64,000 nt of DNA from Paenibacillus sp. 32352 (GTDB taxonomy: Bacteria > Bacillota > Bacilli > Paenibacillales > NBRC-103111). The stretch covers positions 1 through 64,000 of the forward strand of contig NZ_MZNT01000005.1 in the NCBI RefSeq assembly GCF_002042965.1. The letters are read 5' to 3'. A program made the translations under genes and the position numbers. The notes under the pieces are model-generated. The model saw nothing but the letters and a program-made list of their open reading frames with translations. It was not told the DNA's origin and searched no databases. Positions 1 through 8,398 of this stretch are shown in pieces (the stretch's first letter is position 1; every line of letters begins with the position of its first letter).

Positions 1-1152
1 TCTCTTGCAATGGTTCTTCGCCGAAGCGAGTCGGAAGTATCCCATCCATCCCATGAGGTATCGGTTGAGCCGGGTGATGCGGTCATCCATCGACATCGAG
101 CGTGTTCGATCCGTTAGTTCCCTTATCTTCTCCTTGAATCGGGAGATCGTTTTGGGAGCAAGCCGGATCGTCACCTGTCTGTTTGATAAGAAGCTAAAGC
201 CGAGGAACTTCCGATTCCATGGCCGATCCACTGCACTCTTGTCACGATTCACTTTCAATTTCAGCTTTCCTTCCACAAATCCAATAACCGATTCCATGAC
301 ACGTTCTCCGGCCCGTCTGCTGGCGACGAAGATGTTACAATCGTCCGCATAGCGGACAAACTTGTGCCCCCGTTTGGTTAGTTCTTTATCTAGGTCATCC
401 AGCAGGATGTTTGCTAATAATGGACTTAAAGGGCCGCCCTGCGGTGTTCCCTCCTCCGTTTTCTGGCAAACTCCACCTTCCATTACTCCGGCGTTCAGGT
501 AGGCACGGATTAGTCTCAGGATTCGCTTATCCGCCACTTTCCTTGCCACTCTTGCCATGAGAATGTCATGATTTACCCGGTCAAAGAATTTCTCCAAATC
601 CATATCCACGATCCACCGAAGACCGTTTTGTATGTATTGCTGGGCTTGCTTTACCGCGTCATGCGCTCTCTTTCCCGGTCTAAAGCCGTAGCTGTACCAT
701 GAAAAGTGAGCGTCAAAGATCGAGTTCATGACCTGCAGAAGTGCTTGTTGAAGGAGTCTATCCATTACGGTCGGGATACCAAGTAGCCGTACTCCGCCTC
801 CGGGTTTGGGGATTTCCACCCGTTTGACAGGCATAGGTTTGTAGGTTCCCGCGAGAAGTTCGGCTTTCACCGTCTCCCAGTGCGTCTTCAGGTAAGCTTG
901 TAGCTCCGTTACCGTTACTCCGTCCACCCCGGGTGCTCCTCCATTTTGGACCACTCGCTTGTAGGCGAGCAAAAGGTTTTCCCTTTCGAGCATCCGCTCC
1001 AACAAGTCGTTACGGACTTCGCGAGAGGAAGGGACGATTTGTGCCGACGAAGAACTCGGCGCTCCGGCATACCCTGACGGCTTCACCGCTTCTCTTTGCC
1101 GCAAGCTCTCTTGCGAGATATTCTGCTGTCGTTGCTCTTCATGCGAACGCAT
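1..1152 (-). CDS. ltrA: Group II intron reverse transcriptase/maturase (3' end cut by window)
   Basis: 384 codons are visible, from the ATG at 1152, preceded by AGGAGAGAGG, to base 1. The RT domain is intact: VRLLGIPTVMDR at about 121-132, DMDLEKFFDRVNHD at about 183-196, GTPQGGPLSPLLAN at 235-248, the catalytic YADD at 268-271 and FLGFSF at about 316-321. These are the palm and finger motifs of LtrA-type enzymes. The protein copies intron RNA into DNA during homing and helps splicing as a maturase. The C-terminal maturase (X) domain starts near the window edge and is incomplete here. Class C enzymes usually lack an endonuclease domain; that cannot be checked. Confidence 0.93.
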   Translation of the reverse strand, partial: MRSHEEQRQQNISQESLRQREAVKPSGYAGAPSSSSAQIVPSSREVRNDLLERMLERENLLLAYKRVVQNGGAPGVDGVTVTELQAYLKTHWETVKAELLAGTYKPMPVKRVEIPKPGGGVRLLGIPTVMDRLLQQALLQVMNSIFDAHFSWYSYGFRPGKRAHDAVKQAQQYIQNGLRWIVDMDLEKFFDRVNHDILMARVARKVADKRILRLIRAYLNAGVMEGGVCQKTEEGTPQGGPLSPLLANILLDDLDKELTKRGHKFVRYADDCNIFVASRRAGERVMESVIGFVEGKLKLKVNRDKSAVDRPWNRKFLGFSFLSNRQVTIRLAPKTISRFKEKIRELTDRTRSMSMDDRITRLNRYLMGWMGYFRLASAKNHCKR

Positions 1153-1560
1153 CGGTTTCCTCTCTCCTTTCGGTTCGGCCCTTCCGGTTTCCGGCGTCCC
1201 GTACTTCCGTACTATGGCCTCTGCTGACTCCTGCGGATTCAGCGCGGCCTTACAGCCGCGGTTACGAAGTAACTTCGCGTGTTCCGCAGGTCTCCCCAGA
1301 TAAGAACGTCATCTTTCCGCCCGCGCTCGCCCAAGTTTACGGCTGTAGCCTTTGGCAGCTTTGGATTTTGTCATGGTATGGTGACTCATCCGACTGCAAC
1401 CGCCTCAAATTGGATTCGTGTACCTCAAGCCGTGCGTTTGCCTCCAGCTTCCTTCAGATTCCGCCTCACGGCGGACACCCTTGCTCTTGGCTAATGGTAG
1501 GAGCTTGCCAGCCCCCATTCCGGACTTTCACCGTAGAGATGACGCCCATGCTGGGCGTAC
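1153..1560 (-). ncRNA. 5' ribozyme region of the group II intron (domain I onward)
   Basis: This 408-base stretch has no gene of its own. It is GC-rich and full of short inverted repeats, for example GCCCAGCATGGGC at the very 5' end, as expected for domain I of a group II intron. Open frames on the plus strand here have no ribosome site and are by-products of the folded RNA's base composition. The 5' boundary at 1560 is inferred from the GTACGCCC start and from the terminator behind it. Confidence 0.7.
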
Positions 1561-1565
1561 ATAGC

Positions 1566-1595
1566 AAAAAAGCCTACAGATTTGTAGGCTTTTTT
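1566..1595 (-). terminator. Rho-independent terminator of the rex transcript, intron target
   Basis: On the minus strand a 7-bp stem TGTAGGC/GCCTACA arms 1572-1578 and 1583-1589, with A6 before and T6 after, so it can terminate in both directions. It lies 25 bases behind the rex stop and is the apparent landing site of the group II intron. Confidence 0.9.
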
Positions 1596-1619
1596 ATATT
1601 TCGGCAGCGTCGCGTTTAT

Positions 1620-2240
1620 TCAATCCAAATAATAGGCTAAGCTTTGCAGCTCGGTTGTAAAATCCGCATGATGAACCCGAATTTCATTGGGTACCTTGAT
1701 AATCATTGGCGCAAAATTCAGTATCGCTTCTACCCCGGCCTCAACGAACTGATTAGCCACATTTTGCGCTTCCGCCGCAGGTACGGTAATGATCCCGATA
1801 CGAACATGAAGCGATTGGATCGTTTCCTTCAGCTCGTTCATCGGCTTGACCTTCAGATTGTTGATGGATTCGCCTACTTTAGTCTCGGAAGCGTCGAACA
1901 CAGCAACAATTTTCATATTGTCCTTTAAGTAAGCATTGTAATTGCACAACGCCCGGCCCAAGTTCCCCGCACCGACCAAAGCAACCGGAATCACCTTATC
2001 CAGCTTTAAAATTTGACGTATTTTTTCGATCAAATAAGCGACATCGTAACCGATTCCTTTTTTGCCGAACTCGCCGAAATAAGCTAAATCCTTGCGGATT
2101 TGCGCAGGATTCAAGTCAAGCTTCTGACCCAAATCCTGCGAGGATACCGTATGGACGCTCTTCTTGCTCAGTTCATTAAGAAACCGTAAATAAATAGGCA
2201 GTCTTCGAACCACTGCTTCGGATATTTTCAATGTTTTCAT
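1620..2240 (-). CDS. rex: Redox-sensing transcriptional repressor Rex
   Basis: About 206 residues. Rex is a homodimeric repressor that binds DNA when NADH/NAD+ is low and lets go when NADH rises, controlling fermentation and respiration genes. Seen: an N-terminal winged helix with SSQDLGQKLDLNPAQIRKDLAYFG, a typical Rex recognition segment (about 33-56), then a Rossmann fold with VALVGAGNLGRAL near 85-97. The ATG at 2240 (MKTLKISEA) is preferred: its A overlaps the dinG stop (ATGA) and GATGGGGGA lies upstream; a start seven codons earlier is possible but has no site of its own. Coupled to dinG; the intron lies behind its terminator. Confidence 0.94.
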   Translation of the reverse strand: MKTLKISEAVVRRLPIYLRFLNELSKKSVHTVSSQDLGQKLDLNPAQIRKDLAYFGEFGKKGIGYDVAYLIEKIRQILKLDKVIPVALVGAGNLGRALCNYNAYLKDNMKIVAVFDASETKVGESINNLKVKPMNELKETIQSLHVRIGIITVPAAEAQNVANQFVEAGVEAILNFAPMIIKVPNEIRVHHADFTTELQSLAYYLD

Positions 2241-5089
2241 GCACCGTTTTCCCCCATCCACTGCTTAATTCTTGATACCAATTGTTTGGTTGGCATGTGT
2301 TCGATTTTGGGGCCGGGCAGCGAGTACAAAAAGTACTTCCCATAAGTCGTATCAATGACGCGAGTGTCATAAATGATAACAATGCCTTTGTCCTTGGCCG
2401 TCCGCACCAATCTTCCGAAGCCTTGCTTGAAACGGATCACCGCTTGCGGAACCGACAGCTTCATGAAAGCATTCTGATTCAGCTTTTTCAAATTTTCCGT
2501 TTTGGCTTCCACCAAGGGATGGTTAGGCGGCTGGAATGGCAGTCTGACGATAGCCAGACACGTAAGAGCATCTCCAGGTATATCTACTCCTTCCCAGAAG
2601 CTGCTCGTTCCCAACAAGACGCTTGCGGGATTATTCTGGAATAATCGGGTCAATTTGCTGCGATTACTGCTGTCGACACCCTGTCCCAATACTTGAATCC
2701 CGAACGGGCTCAGAACGTCCTTTAAAGCCGCGTGAGCAAGCTTCAGCATTCTATTGGACGTAAATAATACGAGCATCCTCCCCTTGGTCTCGAGAGCTAC
2801 TTCAGCCAGAGACTGGGTCAAATGATCGACAAATTGCTTCTCCCCTGAATTTCCCCGAATACTAGGGAAATCTCTCGGTATCGCTACCAGCGCCTGCTGG
2901 CGGTAATTGAACGGAGACGGGAGCTGTACCGTCTTCAGCTTGCCGTCAGTATCTTTGATATCCAGTCCCAGCTGCTCGGCGGTATAATCGAAGGACTTGC
3001 CCACAGACAAAGTGGCTGACGTCATAATGACGCTATCCTTTACATCGAAAAATTGCTGCTGCAGCATCGGGCTGACATCGATAGGTACGCATACCAGCTG
3101 CAGCGACTTGCTCTTATTGAATTGTCCCGCTTCCAGCCAATAAACATAATTATCATCAGGCATCGTCATGAAGAAATGCAAATTATCGCGTTGACGATAC
3201 AGCTCCTTGACAGCCCCGGAGATATCGGTAACTGTGCCTTGCAAATCCAGCTCCTCTTGCATTTCCTTCATTTCGGAAAGGAGCTTATCCAGCTTTTTCA
3301 ATACCTCTGTCGCATTGAGATAAATGTTATCCTCATGTACAAGTAGCTTGTCCCATGCCGCCGGCGTTTCCCCTTTTTTGATCCGGTAGACAAGCTGCCC
3401 TCCTTCCGTCTGGGAAGGATCGGAGCGGACCGCCAGTAATTGGTACAGCAGCTCAGAGAGCTCATCCCAATCTTCCTTGATCTTCACCAGCTTGGGGGTG
3501 ATGGCATCGATGGTTTCGCACCATGACTGCGCTTTCTCCGAAGGCTCCCTTTGCAGACGTGCATGCAGCGTCGATAACTGTCCGCTTCGCCCGTCCTTAT
3601 ATAACCACCATAGAGTATTCAGGAACGACCCGTAAAAAAGCTCAATCCCAAGATGCTTGCTGGCTACTTCTTCAAAGTGATGCGCTTCATCGATGACAAG
3701 GTGCTTGTAGCTAGGTAAGAGGCGGTTCTCCGCCTTCGTATCTGTAAATAGCATCGAGTGGTTTGTTATAATAACATCGGCGGTGTTGGCTTCATGCTTC
3801 GCACGATGATAAAAGCATTTGCGAAACCAAGGACATGCGCGGTTCAAGCAGGAATCCGAATCGCTTGCAACCGTATGCCAGAACTGCATACCCTTGTTCG
3901 CAAAATGCAGCTCTTCCTCGTCTCCGCTTTTCGTTTCACTAAGCCAAACCAGCATTTGCCCTGCATTAATCCGATCTTCTTTTCCGTTCTCGAAATCAAG
4001 AAGATTCATTTTATGCTCAAACTTGCGCAAGCACAAATAGTGGCTTCGTCCCTTCAAAACGGCGGCGCGGAATGGCACAGGAAACAAGCTGTGCAGCAAG
4101 GGAATGTCACGCTCCCGAATCTGTTCCTGCAAGTTGATCGTATGGGTACTAACCAGCACCTTTTTATCCTGCTTCAAGCCATAGTACAGGGAAGGAATCA
4201 AATATCCCAACGATTTGCCGGTTCCGGTTCCCGCCTCCACCATCAGGTGCTTCTTCTGTTCGAAAGCAGCTTCCACTTCCTCAAGCATTTTGACCTGCGC
4301 CTCGCGGTCCTCGTAGGACTCGAACCTTTGGCGGAGCAGCTGCTTTAACTGCTCATAGAACTCCGCAAAATCGTCCGGGATAACGGAAACGTCCCCTTCC
4401 TCGCGAAGCGGCTCTTCATCGCCCCAATCCTCCACATTAATGGCAAATTGGCGGTAGTACTTGGCTTCATCCGTATCGACGGGCTGGAATGCTTCCTTAT
4501 ACATTCTCATTTCACGGATAAACCAGCCGAAATCGGTTGCCCCTTCGTCAAAAATCATCGACAAGCGCTGAAGAACAATCAATGGAAGCTGTTGAAAGCG
4601 CTCAATACAGCGAAGCCAAATAAGGGCCGTCACTTCAGCGTCACTGTCAGCTTGATGCGGCCTTTCATGTTCTATGTTAAATGCATGGGCTACCATGGAT
4701 AACTGCAAGCTTGCCAGCGACGGGAACAAGACCCGAAGGGAATCCATTGTATCCAGCACTCTTCCGTCAAATGGAAAATAACCGTGCTCATCCAGCGCTC
4801 TTTGCAGAAATGCCAAATCAAATCCTACGTTGTGAGCGACAAGGACGGCATCCTGCAATAGCGGCACCAGCTGGCCGATGACTACATCAAGCTCGGGAGC
4901 ACCCGCAACCATTTCATCATCAATACCGGTTAACGTTGTTATAGAAGAAGGTATACTTATCCCGGGATTTACGAGTGAAGTATACCTATCCGAAATATGA
5001 TCATCTTGTATGATGACGAGACCCACCTGGATAATGCGATCCGTTGGTTGACTCCCGGTCGTTTCAAAATCCAAAACCGCGAATTTCAT
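2237..5089 (-). CDS. dinG: DinG-type helicase with N-terminal DEDDh exonuclease
   Basis: 950 residues. An N-terminal DnaQ-like 3'-5' exonuclease (D7-F-E9, D91, H145-x4-D150) is fused to an XPD/DinG-family helicase: Walker A EAGTGTGKS (285-293), DEAH at 467-470, and C-terminal helicase motifs. This fusion is the usual Firmicute DinG. Cysteines C353, C414, C419 and C425 (the last three spaced C-x4-C-x5-C) match the 4Fe-4S cluster spacing I recall for E. coli DinG, so this copy may carry the cluster that some Firmicute DinGs lack. It probably acts in DNA repair and unwinding of damaged or RNA-containing duplexes. Stop overlaps the rex start. Confidence 0.93.
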   Translation of the reverse strand: MKFAVLDFETTGSQPTDRIIQVGLVIIQDDHISDRYTSLVNPGISIPSSITTLTGIDDEMVAGAPELDVVIGQLVPLLQDAVLVAHNVGFDLAFLQRALDEHGYFPFDGRVLDTMDSLRVLFPSLASLQLSMVAHAFNIEHERPHQADSDAEVTALIWLRCIERFQQLPLIVLQRLSMIFDEGATDFGWFIREMRMYKEAFQPVDTDEAKYYRQFAINVEDWGDEEPLREEGDVSVIPDDFAEFYEQLKQLLRQRFESYEDREAQVKMLEEVEAAFEQKKHLMVEAGTGTGKSLGYLIPSLYYGLKQDKKVLVSTHTINLQEQIRERDIPLLHSLFPVPFRAAVLKGRSHYLCLRKFEHKMNLLDFENGKEDRINAGQMLVWLSETKSGDEEELHFANKGMQFWHTVASDSDSCLNRACPWFRKCFYHRAKHEANTADVIITNHSMLFTDTKAENRLLPSYKHLVIDEAHHFEEVASKHLGIELFYGSFLNTLWWLYKDGRSGQLSTLHARLQREPSEKAQSWCETIDAITPKLVKIKEDWDELSELLYQLLAVRSDPSQTEGGQLVYRIKKGETPAAWDKLLVHEDNIYLNATEVLKKLDKLLSEMKEMQEELDLQGTVTDISGAVKELYRQRDNLHFFMTMPDDNYVYWLEAGQFNKSKSLQLVCVPIDVSPMLQQQFFDVKDSVIMTSATLSVGKSFDYTAEQLGLDIKDTDGKLKTVQLPSPFNYRQQALVAIPRDFPSIRGNSGEKQFVDHLTQSLAEVALETKGRMLVLFTSNRMLKLAHAALKDVLSPFGIQVLGQGVDSSNRSKLTRLFQNNPASVLLGTSSFWEGVDIPGDALTCLAIVRLPFQPPNHPLVEAKTENLKKLNQNAFMKLSVPQAVIRFKQGFGRLVRTAKDKGIVIIYDTRVIDTTYGKYFLYSLPGPKIEHMPTKQLVSRIKQWMGENGA

Positions 5090-5176
5090 TTCCTTAATGT
5101 CAATCCCTTCATACCCACTCTTCTTATTAGAATACCAATACTATCGGGAAAAGGGAATAGTAAACTTATTCTTCAG

Positions 5177-5809
5177 CTATCGTTTGGGGTGCTGAACGAA
5201 CTGAAGCTGTCCTTTTCTTTCATTGCACAGCCCCATATCTACCAAAGGCTGGACGCTGGAAGGATCCGTCTGAAAGGCCAAATTAAAATATTCAAACGCC
5301 TTGTCCATATTTCGGTTCTGTGCTTGAATACACCCCATAGCATTATAAGAAATCGCGCGGATTTGGTTGTTATCGGTCAACTGGGAGGTAAAGAGGAAAT
5401 GATTATAGCTTTCAGCTGTATCGCCTTTACGCAGGTAGCTCATCCCCAAATAAATACGAGCCAGCGTAAAATCAGGATATTTACGAATGATTCCGGAAAA
5501 TTCCCTTATAGCCTCGTCGAACATCAGCAGCTTATAAAATCCTTGGCCGCGTAAAAATTCGTCTGACCGCTTGCCGCCCAATTCCGGATCCAATACATTG
5601 GACGGTATGCTTTCTTGATGGTGCTGCTGATGAAACGAAGCCATCTTTTCTTCAAATAAAAGCCATTCTTCAATAAAGGTGTCGCTCATGGCCTTTAACA
5701 CTCTAAGCTTTTCCTGGAGCTCTTTTTTTCTCGAACCTGTTGCGGTTGCGAACTGTGCTGAAATTTCGTCAAGCATTTCATTCATCGAGGCAAATAAATG
5801 TTTGAACAT
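5177..5809 (-). CDS. TPR-repeat protein
   Basis: 210 residues, cytosolic, no signal or membrane segment. The N-terminal third is charged and probably coiled-coil (about 5-60). The C-terminal half carries about three tetratricopeptide repeats, such as GQGFYKLLMFDEAIREFSGI, the helix pair around ARIYLGMSYLRKGDTAES and NAMGCIQAQNRNMDKAFEYF, with the Gly/Ala/Tyr spacing of TPRs. TPR arrays bind other proteins; the partner is unknown. The ATG at 5809 has GAAGGTGGGAT upstream. It sits between panD and dinG on the same strand, and nothing in it suggests a specific pathway. Confidence 0.8.
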   Translation of the reverse strand: MFKHLFASMNEMLDEISAQFATATGSRKKELQEKLRVLKAMSDTFIEEWLLFEEKMASFHQQHHQESIPSNVLDPELGGKRSDEFLRGQGFYKLLMFDEAIREFSGIIRKYPDFTLARIYLGMSYLRKGDTAESYNHFLFTSQLTDNNQIRAISYNAMGCIQAQNRNMDKAFEYFNLAFQTDPSSVQPLVDMGLCNERKGQLQFVQHPKR

Positions 5810-5872
5810 GTACGCATCCCACCTTCAGCTGAGCATATCCTCATTTTTTGCCCCGACAGCCCTTTTCATTCG

Positions 5873-6256
5873 TTACAGTACGGTGGAATGAATTTCTTCT
5901 TTAATGACGCTGATAACCTTATTATTTTCACCCATAATGGCTACTTGGGGCTTATGATTGCGCGCTTCTTCATCTGTAAGCATGACATAAGAAAGAATAA
6001 TGACCGTGTCGCCCACTTGAACCAATCTTGCAGCCGCTCCATTCAAACAGATCACGCCGGAGCCTCTTGGACCGGGAATAATGTAAGTTTCCAGACGCGC
6101 TCCATTGTTGTTGTTAACAATTTGCACCTTTTCGTTCGGCAGCATGTCGAGCATATCGAGTAAATCTTCATCGATCGTGATGCTTCCTACATAATTGAGA
6201 TTGGCTTCCGTAACCGTCGCACGGTGGATTTTGGATTTGAGCATTGTTCTGAACAT
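5873..6256 (-). CDS. panD: Aspartate 1-decarboxylase precursor PanD
   Basis: 127 residues, the usual size. Makes beta-alanine from aspartate for pantothenate. The proenzyme cleaves itself between G24 and S25 (NYVGSITID) to create the pyruvoyl cofactor; that site is intact, as are the following conserved [12 protein letters not shown] and [13 protein letters not shown] stretches. A perfect AGGAGGT lies seven bases before the ATG. Third gene of panB-panC-panD, but separated from panC by 136 bases of tandem hairpin repeats (6273-6392), which could set its share of expression. Confidence 0.97.
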   Translation of the reverse strand: MFRTMLKSKIHRATVTEANLNYVGSITIDEDLLDMLDMLPNEKVQIVNNNNGARLETYIIPGPRGSGVICLNGAAARLVQVGDTVIILSYVMLTDEEARNHKPQVAIMGENNKVISVIKEEIHSTVL

Positions 6257-6272
6257 GGATGTGACCTCCTAA

Positions 6273-6392
6273 GAGTTTTGCGTTAGCAAAACTTTCTTCG
6301 TAAGCATGAGCTGAGTTTCGCCCAGGCGAAACTTTCTTCGTAAGCATGTGCTGAGTTTTGCGTTAGCAAAACTTTCTTCGTAAGCATAGATT
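6273..6392. repeat. Three tandem 40-bp repeats, each with an 8-bp hairpin
   Basis: Units start at 6273, 6313 and 6353 with an exact 40-base period. Each contains a hairpin: AGTTTTGC-GTTA-GCAAAACT in units 1 and 3, AGTTTCGC-CCAG-GCGAAACT in unit 2, followed by a shared TTTCTTCGTAAGCAT. The change in unit 2 alters both stem arms in a matched way (T-A to C-G), so the fold appears to be under selection or was copied as a unit. The array begins at the panC stop codon and ends next to the panD ribosome site. Not a CRISPR: no unique spacers. Confidence 0.92.
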
Positions 6393-7254
6393 ACCAGCGA
6401 ATGATGGTATTATCAATGAGACGCGTTTTACCAAATTTTACGGCAAGCGCTATAATAAATGCTGGAACCGAACGCAAATCGGTAACAGGCTCCAGCGTCG
6501 GGTACGCTAATATGTCGGCATAATCAATTTCTGCCAGAAGAGACTGAGCAATATGCCGTTTGACGGCATCCTGTAACTCACTTGCCTTAAGCGGACCTTG
6601 ATGCCCTTTCACAAATTCCTCCGCCATCTTCAAAGCGGAAGACAACACTAGAGCTTGCTCCCGTTCTTCCGGCTGCAAATATACATTTCTCGAGCTTAAA
6701 GCAAGACCGTCTTCCTCTCTGACGATTTTGCATGGCACGATCTCCACCGGAATATTCAAATCATTAACCATCTGCTGGATAACCGCAATTTGCTGAGCAT
6801 CCTTCATTCCGAAGAAGGCATAGTCCGGTTGAACGATGTTAAATAATTTGGTAACTACGGTTGCTACACCGTCAAAATGTCCCGGCCGCGAGGCTCCGCA
6901 TAGACGTTCTGACACGCCGCTCACAGAAACGATTGTTTTAGTCGGCTGCGGGTACATCTCTTCAACTGAAGGGAAAAATACGATATCGGTACCGGTCGCC
7001 TTGGCCACCGCCAAATCCCGCTCTTCATCCCGCGGATATCGGGCCAAATCTTCATTCGGGCCAAATTGAAGCGGGTTGACAAAAATACTCAGTACCACCA
7101 GGTCACATTGTTTACGAGCGGCTTCCAGCAGGCTTGCATGACCCTGATGTAAGTATCCCATGGTTGGGACGAATCCGACAGTGAGTTCACGACGGGATGC
7201 TCTTGCATCACGCACCGCTTGCCTCAGCTCTTTGATATGATGAATGATTTGCAT
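6391..7254 (-). CDS. panC: Pantothenate synthetase PanC
   Basis: 287 residues, full length. Joins pantoate and beta-alanine using ATP, through a pantoyl-adenylate. The nucleotidyltransferase signature is present: PTMGYLHQGH with H36 and H39, the FVNPLQFGPNEDLARYPR loop (58-75), and SSRN at 187-190 in place of KMSKS. The ATG has GGAGGT eight bases upstream and lies 13 bases behind the panB stop, so the two genes are co-transcribed. Its stop codon touches the 40-bp repeat array. Confidence 0.97.
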   Translation of the reverse strand: MQIIHHIKELRQAVRDARASRRELTVGFVPTMGYLHQGHASLLEAARKQCDLVVLSIFVNPLQFGPNEDLARYPRDEERDLAVAKATGTDIVFFPSVEEMYPQPTKTIVSVSGVSERLCGASRPGHFDGVATVVTKLFNIVQPDYAFFGMKDAQQIAVIQQMVNDLNIPVEIVPCKIVREEDGLALSSRNVYLQPEEREQALVLSSALKMAEEFVKGHQGPLKASELQDAVKRHIAQSLLAEIDYADILAYPTLEPVTDLRSVPAFIIALAVKFGKTRLIDNTIIRW

Positions 7255-7269
7255 AAGTAGACCTCCGTC

Positions 7270-8124
7270 TTATTTCTTGGCCCCATATAAAAATTCCGCA
7301 ACTTCATCTTCCATTTGGAAGGAATGCTCGGCAAGCGGGAATTGGCGCTGCTTAACCTCATCTACATACTGCTTGATTCCATCCCTTATGATGCTGCCGA
7401 CATTCGCGAATTCTTTGACAAACCGTTTAGGAACGATATCGGATCCATAACCCAGAGCATCATGAAATACCAATACCTGTCCATCGCAATGCGGGCCTGC
7501 ACCGATGCCGATCGTCGGAATGGATATTTCGTTGCTTATATGCTCAGCCAGCTGTTCGGTGACAAGCTCCAGGACAACAGCAAAAGCGCCTGCCTGCTCC
7601 AATGCTTTGGCCTCCTCCAGCAGCTTCTGAGCCTGGGCAGAATTTTTCCCTTGAATCTTATATCCTCCGATTTGATGAATGGATTGCGGCGTCAGTCCGA
7701 TATGACCCATGACAGGAATCCCTGACCGGGTGAGAACGGATACTGCCTCGGCAATTTCGACTCCGCCTTCCATCTTAACCGCTTTTGCTGCCCCTTCCTG
7801 CATAATCCGGGCGGCATTGCGAATCGTAGTATCTATGCTTCCGTGATAAGTCATAAAAGGTAAATCCGTAACGACAAAGGCGGATTGTGCCGCCCTCGCG
7901 ACCGCTCTGGAGTGATAAATCATATCTTCAATAGTTACAGGAATCGTCGAATCGTAGCCGAGCACGACATTCCCTAGAGAATCCCCCACCAGAATGACAT
8001 CAACCCCGGCTTCCTCCGCTAATTTGGCAGAAGGATAATCGTAAGCCGTGATCATTGAAATCGGCACGCGATCCTCTTTCATTTTTTTCAATTTTGCTGT
8101 AGTAACCGGTCTCCGCTTTTCCAT
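7270..8124 (-). CDS. panB: 3-methyl-2-oxobutanoate hydroxymethyltransferase PanB
   Basis: 284 residues. Transfers a one-carbon unit from methylene-tetrahydrofolate to ketoisovalerate to make ketopantoate, the first committed step to pantothenate and CoA. The TIM-barrel motifs are clear: [37 protein letters not shown] and GHIGLTPQ. The ATG at 8124 follows AAGGTGTGGATAAC; a GTG three codons earlier lies too close to that site. First gene of panBCD, behind a leader that holds a promoter (8360-8388) and a terminator (8175-8209). Confidence 0.97.
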   Translation of the reverse strand: MEKRRPVTTAKLKKMKEDRVPISMITAYDYPSAKLAEEAGVDVILVGDSLGNVVLGYDSTIPVTIEDMIYHSRAVARAAQSAFVVTDLPFMTYHGSIDTTIRNAARIMQEGAAKAVKMEGGVEIAEAVSVLTRSGIPVMGHIGLTPQSIHQIGGYKIQGKNSAQAQKLLEEAKALEQAGAFAVVLELVTEQLAEHISNEISIPTIGIGAGPHCDGQVLVFHDALGYGSDIVPKRFVKEFANVGSIIRDGIKQYVDEVKQRQFPLAEHSFQMEDEVAEFLYGAKK

Positions 8125-8174
8125 GTTATCCACACCTTCCCTCAGCTTTTTGGTCGTGTTCCCTTAGTATGAAC

Positions 8175-8209
8175 AAAAAAACCTTTTAGTCTACGGGAGC
8201 TAAAAGGTT
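8175..8209 (-). terminator. Terminator hairpin in front of panB
   Basis: A 10-bp stem (arms 8180-8189 and 8200-8209; AACCTTTTAG/CTAAAAGGTT) followed by seven U on the minus strand. It lies about 190 bases behind birA and 50 bases before panB. Either it ends birA transcription or it is an attenuator in the pan leader, because a promoter-like sequence sits between birA and it. Confidence 0.8.
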
Positions 8210-8359
8210 CACATGGCAAAAAAAATCATATGATCCTTCTGTCTCGGTCCGTAAGGCTCAGAGCAGAATCCGACATATTTCAGGATACAGCTATGAAATT
8301 GTTTGATGCCATCGTTCATAACAAGTGCAATTCACAAAGGATATCGCCTTGTAGAGAAC

Positions 8360-8388
8360 ATTATACCAGACATTTCATATTTCGAATA
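8360..8388 (-). promoter_or_regulatory. Extended -10 promoter candidate for the pan leader
   Basis: TGGTATAAT, an extended -10, has its TATAAT at 8360-8365 on the minus strand. The -35 position holds only a weak match (TATTCG). It lies just behind the birA stop and would start a leader of about 145 bases that runs into the terminator at 8175-8209 before reaching panB. Confidence 0.5.
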
Positions 8389-8398
8389 CACTTATTTG

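Larger units (their letters stand above)
1..1560 (-). mobile_element. Group II intron, class C-like, 3' part beyond window
   Basis: A retroelement made of a structured RNA (1153-1560) and the reverse transcriptase/maturase it encodes (1-1152). Seen: the RNA strand begins with GTACGCCC at 1560, close to the GUGYG start of group II introns, and the RT frame runs to base 1 without a stop. The putative 5' splice point lies five bases behind the U-run of a strong terminator hairpin (1566-1595). Known: bacterial class C introns home to DNA just downstream of rho-independent terminators, which fits exactly. Domains V and VI and the 3' junction lie outside the window, so completeness and activity cannot be judged. 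Confidence 0.9.

Noticed and set aside
933-1640. A 235-codon plus-strand frame over the intron 5' region
   Set aside because: Lies on the strand opposite to the ribozyme and RT and crosses the terminator; arises from GC-rich structured RNA.
6273-6392. CRISPR array
   Set aside because: Three contiguous 40-bp units without variable spacers and no cas genes nearby; it is a tandem hairpin repeat.
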